64,000 bases of DNA from Anadara kagoshimensis (Eukaryota; Mollusca; Bivalvia; Arcoida; Arcidae), in assembly GCA_021292105.1 (NCBI GenBank), contig CM037868.1, positions 30,598,821 to 30,662,820 of the forward strand, given 5' to 3'. Below are positions 11,960 to 22,784 of the stretch, piece by piece (the first letter of the stretch is position 1; each line of letters starts with the position of its first letter). Position numbers and translations under genes: made by a program. A model generated the notes under the pieces. The model was not told where the DNA came from and made no database searches. It was given only the letters and a program-made list of their open reading frames with translations.

Positions 11960-13735
11960 CTAGCGTCCGTATATTTCAACCTCAGTCATCTCCAGTACAC
12001 GATGAGGACTGAAATAGCTACTAATCATCAAGGGTCCTCTATGTTCTATTTTTACAACATTTCCTTCAATTGGACGAGAACATTGAAATACCGCCATAGA
12101 ATGGTTACTAGGATTGTCTAGCGTGTCACATACTTGTAGCATTTCTGCAATACCAACAAATGTTGTAACCCTCTGAAACCGATGCTCTGAAATGGGAACA
12201 AAAATTTGTTAGGAACATATATGAATCGTAAACCACGGTAGCTCAGTTGGTAGAATGCTCACTACGTAAGTGGCAATGGGAGTTCGTGGGTTCAAACCCC
12301 GACTGAGTCTGACCCAAGACTTATAAGTGTGTAGTGACTGTTCTTTCGCCAAGCACTGGACATTATGAAATGAAATCACGCTTTTTTCGGAGTGAAACTT
12401 AAAATAAACGAGGTCCCGTGTCACGATAAAGAACCTGCTGTATAATGCCATCAGCGCAACGCACAGGCAAAATTTCTGCGCCTTCGCCTATAGCTGGCAA
12501 CGTCCCGATATAAGTGAAACATTCTTGACCGGGACGTTAAACACCATTTCTCAACTCAACTCAACTCAAATGAACCGAAAAAGCTTTAATGCCTCAATTT
12601 TAGTCTTCAGTTACTTAAGAACCCCATGGACGTTAATAATTCGAATAATGACGTCATTCACTACAGTACAGACCTGTCGAAAGTTTTACACCGAGCTAAC
12701 GAAAAAGAATCAAAGAATGGCTGCCAAGTAGAGATATGGATAGGATCGATAGCAGCTGTCATAATATATTTAATGAGGGACAAAAGTGAGGTGCCACATA
12801 TTCACTATCTCGTTAGCTAAGTGTTAAACTTCCGACGGGTCAGTCCTGTGCGCATTAGAATGAAATACAACGATAATTCGCCAGCATAGATCATGTACAC
12901 ACCTCTAGCTGCTATCTATCTTTTGACAGCTTTCTACCATTGCGAATATATATCTCTGTCATTTGATTACCGAGCTACGACCCCTTTTTCGACGTGACAA
13001 TATATATTCTGTTCCAATTAGATTGACTGGATTAAATCTGCCCGATTGGGATATATAGGCGACTAGAGACGGTGATTAAGTCCGTAAGCACGCGCTCTAG
13101 ATCTCTCGGGCACTGAGATCCTACTAAATTTATGAGGTTTTACTTGATAAACTGGAAAGTGACAAACCCCATTTAACATTAAACCATATTTATTATTTTT
13201 TAAAACCCCTTTTTTTCATAGACTGTAGTCACATTTTACCATTTTTAAGTGGCATAATTTTATTAGGTAGTAAAAGTGGTTGAAGTGAAATCGAAAATTT
13301 TACAGTACACTAAAACCTATCTATAAAGGCCACCTGTGGGAACCAGTAAAAGTGGTCTTTATAGGCAAGTGGCTTTTATATACAGGTTCAAATACTATGA
13401 ATAAAGAACAATTGAGATATAATTCTACTGGCCTTTATAAGCAGGTGGCCCTTATATATAAATGACCTTTAAATAAATCTATTTGAACTGTATTTATAAA
13501 AATATAATACCTAATGTTGGTCTTTTAAAGACTAAAATTTTAGTGACATTGACGAGCCCACTCCATGACACTTCCCAAAATGGATACGCAAAGTTATCAT
13601 AGGTGACTTTAGAGTGGAACATTGTTTTCTTGTCTCCATCAACCGGGTTCTTTGGTTCAGTGAGGACTCCATTATAAATTACTTGATCTTGTTCACTAGA
13701 ATTTGCTACAAAATCTATAAGACGTAACTTGCAAC
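11960..13735 (-). CDS. Gene B exons 3-4: FTP (F-type lectin-like) domain
   Basis: Exon 3 (13735-13511) encodes the N-terminal half with NGVLTEPKNPVDGDKK, MFHSK and the WEVSWSGLVNVTKILVF core. Exon 4 (12186-11960) encodes RFQRVTTF, LQVCDTLDNP, AVFQCSRPIEGNVVKI and the terminal LEMTEVEIYGR. The order DG - W-x-V - V-x-x-I - C...C - EVxVYG is that of F-type lectin/discoidin folds. About 150 residues, the normal size for one domain. Downstream, the nearest AATAAA-like signal on this strand is near 11.61 kb. Confidence 0.83.
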
Positions 13736-13788
13736 CTACGAATGAAAAAACACTTATGTCGTTAAACCTCTTCCGTAAAAGTAAATAT

Positions 13789-13829
<41 letters not shown>

Positions 13830-16800
13830 TGCCCCATTCAAGATTCTTTGGGTTGTATGAGGCGGTCAGTTCTAGGATCATTAGGCGGAGTAAGGCAATT
13901 GTGTTATACACCCCAGTCAATAATGAAGTTGACAGTTCTGGGATGATGGAGATGACCACTGAACTTCGACAAGCGAGTAGAGTTCTGATATAGGTAGTGT
14001 GAGACCGGGTGATTGATCCAGAAACGCATGCTTTAGACCAATATTCCCCTTTAAGTATCAGAGTCAAACATAGTTATCCATGTCCGAATCACTCTTGCAC
14101 TTAAAGTGATCATGATAATAAATCTATTCAAAAACACCATTGATACATTAAAAAAGAATAACGAGACTGGCCCCAGTTTAACAATCATTCCTTAGCTAAG
14201 AATTTCCTTAACTCAAATTTAGCAAATTTATGTAATCTCTTTTTGGAACTACTGGTGAATATATTTGTCAAAACTAAATGCAAATGTTTTAATGTAGAAG
14301 TCATCTTAAAAATGATACCTTAAATTTCTAAATATTTTGAAAATTAACAAAATTATAAAGATTTGAAATTTTGCATGATTTAAGTTAAGAAAACTTAGCT
14401 AAGTAATCAATGTGAAACTGGTGCCTGGAATATCATGATCAGAAACATAATCCTTAAATAATGTCACTGTTATGTTTGTACAAAGTCCATCAAATCAAAA
14501 ACAAACTATTCCATGTCCGAATCACAATCTAGAAGCAAAGTAAAAACTTTGGAACTGACAAAGTAAGTTAAACAAATGAACTTCCACCAGGAAGTGAGGT
14601 TGGGTGCTCCGAAAAGGTAAGCACTTCCAGCTTAGCTAGCTACACCCACCACGTATGTAATCAAAATTGTGAGGTGAAAGGAACATGGAACTATGGGACG
14701 TCAAATATATATCCAGGTCAATCCTGGACATAGAGACATCAAACTTATCAACAACACTGTGACGATGTCCATACAATTTGTAAGGACCTTGATAGGCATA
14801 GAAATGCCCTTGGCCAACAATTTATTTGTAATCAGCTTGCTTCGTTCTATATTGTTTCCGTAGTGGAAACAAGCTTTACCATAACGTACTAATTGGGAAA
14901 CAAATATGTACACCATAAACAGGAGAAGCAGTTATATTGCTACATATAAAAAAAAGTTGACGATAGAAAATTGAAGTCATCACGTTTACCATACAGTTTT
15001 AAAAGTATAAGAGTCAATCATGTTTATCGGGAAAAAAATCAACATACGGAATTAAAACTGTAAATACTTGACTTACCCTCCAACTGATAGTTCAGAATTC
15101 CAGGCTCGGGGGTGTACACAAACACAACATCATAATCCCGTACATTGTGACATTGACAAGTTTTATCTTTGAAATTATAAGCAAATGATAAACATCTTTT
15201 ATCTTGCAGCCTTCTAATTCCGCAGACACCTAGATTTTCGCTTTTTGTCCGCCAGAGGGCGCCTGTGGTATAATTCCTGTCTTTTGTCCAGGCCGGTGAC
15301 TTCCAAATACATTGGTCCATAAAATCTACGTGTAAAACATCAAAATTTACAAAAATACAGTACAGACCTGTCGAAAATTTAACGCTGACGAACTAGTGCC
15401 AAATAGGCAGCTCATACCGGCCCCCAGGCAGCTCATACCGGCCCCATTGTTTTATCTAGACAGGTTTTTGATCACTACATATATCGACTAATTTAGTCTT
15501 AACTTTCTACAGGTCTGCACTTCAGCTGGTTGTAGTTTACTCTGCGGAGCTGGCTGTTTTTGGCTACTATAGTTGTATTACTTGTTCAGTGAGGAAATAA
15601 AATGTTTTGAATGGATTGCGTGATTCAAACTTAGATAGCTCACTTGATATACATGTAATTTCAATAGACTTGAAATTTCACACATCTTATAAGAACATAT
15701 TGTTTCCTATTTTGAATATTTTTTGCAAATATTTTCAGCCTTTTTCAATTTTTGATTTAAAGTTATATGAATAAATTTTAATAAACTTTTTCGATAAATG
15801 TTGAGAAATAAATTCGCGTTTGTTTGTAGTCTTGTTTTAAAAGTAAGTATTGTATTTAAAACTACTATTTTTCTATCTACATTTAATATTAATATTAATA
15901 TTAGTTTTTTTAGTTTTTGTGAGTCAAAATTTAGCAATTTATTGAAAGGTAGCTGTTACCCTTCTGGTATGTTGATATGGCATATTTGGCAACTTCATTC
16001 ATATGTCATTTAGAACTTGATTCTAATTGGCTAATAAGTATTCACGCAATGCGGTTTTATACATGTGTTTCTATTCCTAACCAATATACGTCACGGACTA
16101 GCCCATTCAACTTTTTTTATGAATAAACAACAGGTAAAACATGACACCCATCAAAATATAGAATAAAATTCACTTATTACACTGGTTTGGCATAGAACGA
16201 CACAATTTTAAATTTAATGTTTTTAAATTTCAAAACCTTCAAGCTCATCTAACAAAGCCCAATTGTCTCAAAAGATGGAGTTATTAGCGGTAATGCGTTT
16301 TACTACGTGATACGCATTATCTTAATTCAGATGCGCGTCTGATAAAAACTGGTTTTATTTGATTTTCAGACTTAATATAAGAAATTGAACCAAATTATTT
16401 TAAGACATGTTATGTTTGTCCCGTTAACCATTTCCACGTCTTATCAAAATTGTTCTTTTTGCAAAGAGAGAAAGAAAAAAGAAAAGAAAAACACGTATAA
16501 TTAAACTCAATAATATCTAAGGACATTGGAGGTCATAACTTATGTGGTTAATGTACTATTTAAAGGACTCCAAAACTTTGTTACTCAATTTACTGTCACT
16601 GAGGACCCATAAAAACACGGGGAGTATTTTTTAAAATTATCATAGTTAAAAAATAAACAAACTACTGCATATACACGATATTTAAAAACAAGAGGCCCAT
16701 GGGCCTGATACGCTCACCTGATAACTAATGGCTAGCTGATAGATTTAATTACAACATAAATACTAAACCCCAATGACTTTTTTCTTTACATCATGATAAC

Positions 16801-19800
16801 CGTTGTATCAATACCTACAACATTCTTGTATACATGCCTATACAAAAAGTTAATAGTTTTCAAGATAATTAACCATTTCAGTATTGTTTCACATCTGTGA
16901 CCTTGACCTATGAACCCATGACCTTTTTCTATACATCAAAATGATTGTTGTATCGATACCTACAACATTCTAATATACATGCCTATACAAAAATGTTATA
17001 GTTTTCGAGATAATTAAACATTTCGGGATTGTTTCGCATATGTGACCTTAACCGTTAAACCCATGACCTTTTTCTATACATCAAAATGATCGTTGTATCA
17101 ATACCTACAACATTCTAATATACAAGCCTATGAAAAAAGTTTATAGTTTTTGAGATAATTAACCATTTCGGTATTGTTTTACATCTGTGACCTTGACCTT
17201 TGAACCCATGACCTTTTTCTGTACATCAAAATGATTGTTTTATCTATACTTACAACATTCTAATATACATGCCTATACAAAAACTTTATAGTTTTTAAGA
17301 TAATTAACCATTTCGGTATTGTTTCACATCTGTAACCTTGACCTTTGAACCCATGACCTTTTTCTATACATCAAAATAATCGTTGTATCGATACCTACAA
17401 CATTCTAACATACATGCCTATACAAAAAGTTTATAGTTTTCGAGATAATTAACCATTTTGGTATTGTTTTGCATCTGTGACCTTGACCTTTGAACCCATG
17501 ACCTTTTTCTATACATCAAAATGATCGTTGTATCAATACCTACAACATTCTAATATAAATGCCTATACAAAAAGTTTATAGTTTTCGAGATAATTAACCA
17601 TTTCGGTATTGTTTCGCATCTGTGACCTTGACCTTTGAACCCATGACCTTTTTCTATACATCAAAATGATCGTTGTATCAATACCTACAACATTCTAATA
17701 TACATGCTTATACAAAAAGTTGATAGTTTTCGAGATAATTAACCATTTCAGTATTGTTTCGCATCTGTGACCTTGACCTTTGAACCCATGACTTTTTTCT
17801 ATACATCAAAATGATCGTTGTATCAATAGCTACAACATTCTAATATACATGCCTATACAAAAAGTTTAAAGTTTTCGAGATAATTAGCCATTTCGGTATT
17901 GTTACATATCTGTGACCTTGACCTTTGCACCTATGACCTTTTTCTATACATCAAAATGATCGTTGTATCAATACTTACAACATTCTAATATACATGCCTA
18001 TACAAAAAGTTTATAGTTTTCGAGATAATTAACCATTTCGTTATTGTTTTGCATCTGTGACCTTGACCTTTGAACCCATGACCTTTTTCTATACATCAAA
18101 ATGATTGTTGTATCAATACCTACAACATTCTAATATACATGCCTATACAAAAAGTTTATAGTTTTTGAGATAATTAACCATTTCGGTATTGTTTCGCATC
18201 TGTGACCTTGACCTTTGAACCCATGACCTTTTTCTATACATCAAAATGATCGTTGTATCAATACCTACAACATTCTAATATACATGCCTATACAAAAAGT
18301 TTATAGTTTTCGAGATAATAATTATAATCAGAGGTAAAAAAAATTAGGTCACGACCTTCACAATTGACCTTGACCTCATTTTGAAGATACTAACAAGAAG
18401 ATGTCAAAACTGAAAACCCCATGTCATTATCTGGTCAAATAGTCAAGTTATAACAATTTGAAGCTATTTTACGATTTTTTCAAAATTAAACGCAAAAACG
18501 CGTAACCTATTTTTTATCCGAATTTCACAAAATGAACAAACTATAGGCTTAAGACCCTAGAGAAGCCAAATATCACATCAGATTTTTTCTCCAATCAGTA
18601 CTTTTGGAGAAGAAGATTTTTTAAGATTTTTGCACCCCTAGGTCACCTTGACCTAGTTATGGTAGCCATGGCAACGCCACGAACAAATCTGAATTGCACC
18701 GGCCCATATATACTTCTGACAAAGTTTCATTAAAAACTGTCCGGTAGTTTCAGAGGAGAAGTCGAAAATAGGTGTTAACGACGCACGCACGCACGCACGC
18801 ACACACGCACACTCGCACACACGCACATACACACGCTGCGCTATGCCATAAGCTCACATGACCTTCGGTCAGGTGAGCTAAAAATGAAACATTTGATTAT
18901 AAAACAAGTTTTATGAAAACAATTTTTTTTGTCTATATTATTTTCTATGAAACGACAGTCTAGTGTATAAGGGGTCCGCCTCGAGAACGACAGTCTAGTG
19001 TATAAGGGGTCCGCCTCGAGAACGACAGTCTAGTGTATAAGGGGTCCGCCTCGAGAACGACAGTCTAGTGTATAAGGGGTCCGCCTCGAGAACGACAGTC
19101 TAGTGTATAAGGGGTCCGCCTCGAGAACGACAGTCTAGTGTATAAGGGGTCCGCCTCGAGAACGACAGTCTAGTGTATAAGGGGTCCGCCTCGAGAACGA
19201 CAGTCTAGTGTATAAGGGGTCCGCCTCGAGAACGACAGTCTAGTGTATAAGGGGTCCGCCTCGAGAACGACAAGTCATGGTTTGAACACTGACCGATATT
19301 GTTTTATAAAGGTTTTTAGGAAATCTTTACTCTGTATCTTGTTAATAAAAATCTCTTTACCACAACCCCCATTCGGGATGGACATAAAGTTCAGACATCG
19401 TTTTCACAATAATTCATATTCTAAGGTTTTCTTAACATAAAAGCCTATTTTGGCAAACGTTAATGAAACTAAATGTTTTCGACAAAACTAGAATATAAAT
19501 ATATCTTATAAGTTTACATGAGGCCATCTTCAAAAATGATTGCTTGAGTTACTGGAAATCTTGAAAAACAACAAAATTATTAGTTTTTAATTTGTGTTGA
19601 TTTAAGTTCAAGGAAAATTTTAGGTTAGGAAGGCCCCAGTTTCACAAATCATTTCTTAACTCAGATTTTCATCAATTTTAATCTAGCAAAATTTCAAATT
19701 GTCATAATTTTGTTGATTTTTGAAAAAAAATCAGGAATTTAAGATGTCATTTTTAAGATCACTTCTAGATTTAACAAATGTATTTAGTTTTGACAAAAAT

Positions 19801-20557
19801 ATTCATCAGTAGTTCCAATAAAAGATTACCAAAATTTGCTAAATTTAAGTTAAGGAAAATCTTAGCTAAGGAATGATTGTGAAACCAGGGCCAGGGGGTA
19901 AATTATGGCTGCTGTCATCAATATGATAGTGTCTGAAAATCTCGCCATGGGAGTAGTGTAATTTTACATAATTAGAAACAAACAGTTAAACATTTGCTGT
20001 AACCAAGAGCAACGTCCGTTTCGTGAAGCTGATATTTGGAAACCCGTTCATACCTAGTGCAAAATGAAAACTTGCAGTCCCTTCATGTGCCATGCTGGAA
20101 CCAAGTTTCTCAACCAAAAGTACCATAGATCTCAGTTTCACACCATTCTATAGCAACTAAGATTTCCATAACTTTCTTAATATTATCCCCTGAAGGGAAA
20201 ATCCATAACTAACAAAATTACGTAGTGAGACTCTTTTATTAAATGTAGAAACAGGAGGTTTTGCTAGAATTCCAAGAGATCTGTTGTAACATGAACTGTG
20301 TTGAAACAGAATATCATTTTGTTCTGGTGTGTCCAGCGGACCGGTTTCAGAAAACAAGCTTTTTACCACGTTATTTTCATTCTTTTCCGAACAAATACAA
20401 ATTTATATCTTTATTTAAAGCAGATTCTGAAATACTAACCACAAAACTGTAAATATCTGACAGAAGTATGGAAAATAAGAACTACGTATACTTTAATTAC
20501 ATAATTTATTAAGGCGCCCAAACAAAGTTTGGCGACTTATTGTTTTTGCACCGTTTC

Positions 20558-20590
<33 letters not shown>

Positions 20591-22059
20591 TTCCTCTTCT
20601 TCTTCTTCCGGCCATGAACTTGTCCAACCAATTTCTCGAAGACCTTTGGTCCAATTTTAACCAAACTTCACATGAAGGTTGATCCCCATCTCCTTCCCCA
20701 GAGGCCGAGGTAAAATGCCCATGGGGTCATTAGGGGAGGGGCAAGAGGGCGGGGTCTTAAAAACAATAATGATCAATTTTGCCATTTATACTTTATTTTG
20801 TACTATAAAACTATATATATTCATGATCAGTATCTTAAGATGCACAAGTCTGCATCAGTAGATTTTCCCTGCGGTATCAGGGAGGGATGGGGATGGGCGG
20901 GGCAGTGTGCTAACTTTTAAACGGTTGAGATCCCCACCCATAAACTATATATTTTCTGGTTCTACATAAAAAGTTGAATAGAGTGATGCTAAAAAAATCC
21001 CATGGGGTCATTCCTGATGGAGGGTGGGGACGGGCGGGGCTTGGTTTTAACTTTTAAATGGTTGATATCCCACCCTGAAACTATATATTTTCCGGTTATG
21101 TTGTAAAAGTTGAATAGAGTTATACTGAAGAAATGCCAATGGCGTTTTCCAGAGGAGGGCAGGGACAGGCGGGGCTGGGTACTAACTTTTGATCAGTTGA
21201 GATCCCCACCCCTAACATATATATTTTCTTATTCTTTATGAAAAGTTGAATAGATTGATACTAAAGTAAACCCATATGGACATTCCAAAAGGAGGGTGGA
21301 GACAGGTAGGTCTAGGTACTAACTCTGAGATCCCCACCCTCAAACTACAGTTTTCTTCATGGGCTGGTTGCTATCATTTTGTTTAAGAATTAAAACAATA
21401 AGCATGAATTTTCATTGTCAAGGATACTTAAGTAATCACTGATCCATGTCTAAAAGCTCTCAAGCTAAATCTTTTTATAAGCAACACTATCCCTAGGGCA
21501 TGATTTATTATTCAATTCAATAGAGTAGCTGCATTTAGTTATCAGTATGACATTATATGGGTAAATGCTTGGATTAATTTAAAATCAACACATCATTAGC
21601 TCATCAAAACAATGGTTTGTGATGTTGGGTATAGGTGATGTCAATCAACTTTGGCTATTGTTTGAATTTCAACCAATTGGATTCATGTACTACTTCCCTA
21701 TATAAAATTAAATCTTAACATGAAAAGAATATTACAAGTTTAAAATTTCTCAACAGTTTTTCTATTGTCTGTAGAACTTATTTAAAGGTTTAAAAGTTTC
21801 AGCCGTTGCCATGGAAATGGAAAAAAGCAACAAAAGTACAATCCTAATATGTGTTTTGAATACGGGGTTTGATTTTTATTCGTTTGGGCGCCTTATTTGT
21901 AATGATGCATCCATCATTACATTAGTACTCGTTATTATTATCATTATTATCATTATCATTATTACTATTATTGGCTATATTTGATGTTGTTCTCTGCCAT
22001 TGCTGTAACATTATATAATTTTGTATGCTATAGCATGTACTTTATGCTGACGCAATAAA

Positions 22060-22129
<70 letters not shown>

Positions 22130-22279
22130 CAAATATGTCGATAAAGTTTATCCTTTGTGTGAGGTAAATTTATATATCAAAAAACTTAAAAATAAGCTTA
22201 AATGTTTTCTAAAACATAACTGAATTTATTATTTGTAAAACATGTGTCACCGTTGTGTACGGTTCTTCTTGTTACATAT

Positions 22280-22314
<35 letters not shown>

Positions 22315-22784
22315 CAGCTATATATTAATATTTCGGCCATTGAGCCTTTATCAAGACACCAATAACTTAGTGTTGCTATTATAACTAAAATTTCCCTAGG
22401 GAAAAATCAAATGTTAACCATTTTATTTTTCAAGATATTCTGAAATTTTATGGTTTATTTTGAATATACCCCTTCAAGTTTATGTTTTCTAGTTTGGTCG
22501 AAAAATTGTATTTTTTCTAATTAAAGATTACCAAAATTAGCTAAGGCAAATCAAATTGTGAAACTGGGGCCAAGTGAAGTGAGGCCGGTTGTCTGGATAA
22601 GTAAGAACCTCCTGTCTAGTACCGGAACCCAATACAAAATAATTTAAAAAAAAAAAAAAAACCAAAACCCCCCAAAAACCAAATTAGAAAAAACCTTACC
22701 GTAACCAAGTTGCTCTGCCAAAAGTACCACAGGTAATAAAACAAAAATGATAGCACTAGATCTAGAGTAGATCCGAATATCCAT
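11960..22784 (-). CDS. Gene B: secreted PAN/Apple plus F-type lectin-like protein, 4 exons
   Basis: Exons are 22784-22700, 15325-15077, 13735-13511 and 12186-11960. All have AG/GT borders and phase 1 joints; the total is 786 bases (261 residues plus stop). Exon 1 is a signal peptide (ATG at 22784; hydrophobic AIIFVLLPVVLLAEQLGY). Exon 2 is a PAN-like domain with C-IWK, VCGIRR, RCLSFAYNF and TCQCH. Exons 3 and 4 make an FTP/F5-8C-like jelly roll: KNPVDGDKKT, PFWEVSW, VNVTKILVFKR, then VCDTLDNPS, FQCSRPIEGN and TEVEIYGR with a TAG stop. F-type lectins often bind fucose through H...RxD...R/K. Here the position after VFKR lacks the Asp, so canonical fucose binding is doubtful. Such proteins are commonly secreted recognition molecules in molluscs. 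The first intron is 7.4 kb and filled with repeats. Confidence 0.82.
12230..12560 (+). mobile_element. tRNA-derived SINE, full-length copy
   Basis: The head has ggtagctcagttggtaga (A box) and gtgggttcaaaccccg (B box). The body includes gtcccgtgtcacgataaag and cagcgcaacgcac. The conserved 3' part is gatataagtgaaacattctt-gac-cgggacgttaaacacc, with a ctcaa repeat tail. It lies in gene B intron 3, just upstream (in gene direction) of the last FTP exon. Confidence 0.8.
12664..12850. mobile_element. CAGTACAGACC-family MITE copy, decayed right end
   Basis: Left end cagtacagacctgtcgaaag preceded by TA. The right arm is recognisable as ctaagtgttaaacttccgac but the last bases have changed. In gene B intron 3. 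A further decayed copy lies at about 23163-23372 (acttcagacaggcctgtact). Confidence 0.55.
13310..13475. repeat. Dispersed repeat pair (ctataaaggccacc family)
   Basis: ctataaaggccacctgtggg, cttatatacaggttcaaata and ctactggcctttataagcag recur in the same order at 27490-27665. Inverted ggcctttata motifs within each copy suggest a MITE. Confidence 0.65.
14171..14424. mobile_element. MITE, CCCAGTTTCACAATC family, copy 2
   Basis: ccccagtttaacaatcattc at the left, and gtaatcaatgtgaaactgg at the right. The interior includes aactactggtgaatatattt and catcttaaaaatgatacctt. In gene B intron 2. Confidence 0.75.
15077..15325 (-). CDS. Gene B exon 2: PAN/Apple-like domain
   Basis: A phase 1-1 exon of 249 bases. 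Cysteines occur in MDQCIW, GVCGIRR, KRCLSF and KTCQCH, and the aromatic run LSFAYNFKDKTCQCH matches the central part of PAN domains, where a cysteine pair brackets an FxY core. It ends YQLEG at a GTAAGT donor. PAN domains mediate protein or carbohydrate contacts. Confidence 0.8.
15358..15520. mobile_element. CAGTACAGACC-family MITE copy
   Basis: Left end cagtacagacctgtcgaaaa with TA before it, right end tttctacaggtctgcac. It contains a short direct repeat (gcagctcataccggcccc twice). Located 33 bases above the gene B PAN exon acceptor. Confidence 0.65.
16687..18886. mobile_element. Dispersed element with internal 145-bp tandem array
   Basis: It begins with caagaggcccatgggcctga and ends with accttcggtcaggtgagcta. 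GCTCACCTGA near the left end is the inverse of TCAGGTGAGC near the right. A 145-bp unit repeats about ten times from 16.8 to 18.32 kb, with the motif acctttttct recurring at exactly 145-base steps (16921, 17066, 17211 and so on to 18226). The right part holds an ACGC/ACAC microsatellite (18780-18835). No ORF is present. I recall similar ends from bivalve repeats but cannot name the family with certainty. Confidence 0.8.
18640..18654. promoter_or_regulatory. Perfect IR3 nuclear-receptor palindrome (estrogen-response-element-like)
   Basis: The sequence AGGTCACCTTGACCT is a palindrome of two AGGTCA half-sites with a 3-base spacer, the consensus for steroid-receptor (ER-type) dimers. It lies inside the dispersed element in gene B intron 1. 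Binding is inference; molluscan ER orthologues are known but their ligand response differs from that of vertebrates. Confidence 0.4.
18951..19275. repeat. 35-bp perfect tandem repeat, 9 copies
   Basis: The unit begins aacgacagtctagtgtataa and ends ggggtccgcctcgag. Nine copies follow each other with a 35-base step and no visible difference, then a partial tenth copy (aacgacaagtc). Complete identity suggests very recent expansion. Confidence 0.95.
19633..19893. mobile_element. MITE, CCCAGTTTCACAATC family, copy 3
   Basis: Ends gccccagtttcacaaatcat and ggaatgattgtgaaaccagg. The interior runs in the opposite direction to copy 2 (atcttcaaaa versus ttttgaagat order), as expected for an element inserted either way. 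In gene B intron 1. Confidence 0.75.
20095..20135 (-). pseudogene. Decayed copy of gene B signal-peptide exon
   Basis: About 40 bases match the 3' half of gene B exon 1 (read as VLLVEKLG where the intact exon has VLLAEQLG). The donor GT after the copy is changed and no ATG-led hydrophobic stretch remains upstream, so it should not function as an exon. It suggests that part of gene B, or a neighbouring paralogue, was once duplicated here. Confidence 0.5.
20140..20455 (+). pseudogene. 3' end of a LINE-type reverse transcriptase ORF (frameshifted)
   Basis: Plus-strand reading gives LRSETLLLNVETGGFARIPRD, then after a one-base frame change EICCNMNCVETEYHFVLVCP and YFHSFPNKYKF, ending LTTKL and a stop. 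The pattern of C/N-rich residues before VE-x-EYHFVL-x-CP is that of the zinc-knuckle-like tail following the reverse transcriptase of many non-LTR retrotransposons. Only the last hundred or so residues remain, broken by a frameshift: a 5'-truncated dead copy in gene B intron 1. Confidence 0.65.
20511..21894. mobile_element. TIR element, AAGGCGCCCAAAC ends
   Basis: AAGGCGCCCAAAC at 20511 is matched by its inverse GTTTGGGCGCCTT ending at 21894. A (TTA)n-(TTC)n microsatellite follows the left end. The interior carries about four imperfect 130-bp direct repeats (gagatccccaccc, ttgaatagagtgatac, 20640-21360). No coding frame is present. Inserted in gene B intron 1 next to the LINE remnant. Confidence 0.6.
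22060..22124. repeat. (AT)n microsatellite
   Basis: More than 30 AT units; a second shorter run is at 22285-22310 beside the Penelope-like remnant. Confidence 0.95.
22311..22362 (-). ncRNA. Possible Penelope-type hammerhead remnant
   Basis: On the minus strand the order is TTGATAA, a GGC...GCC stem, then GAAATATTAATATATAG. This resembles the terminal hammerhead of Penelope-like elements (CTGATGA-AGGC...GCC-GAAAT) with a mutated first core. It is bordered by an AT microsatellite. The core is imperfect, so only a remnant is claimed. Confidence 0.35.
22700..22784 (-). CDS. Gene B exon 1: signal peptide
   Basis: ATG at 22784 followed by MDIRIYSRSS and a strong hydrophobic stretch (AIIFVLLPVVLLA), ending in phase 1 at a GTAAGG donor. 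A decayed copy of its 3' half is found at 20095-20135. The link to the PAN exon 7.4 kb away rests on matching phase and on no better acceptor being seen between them. Confidence 0.75.
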
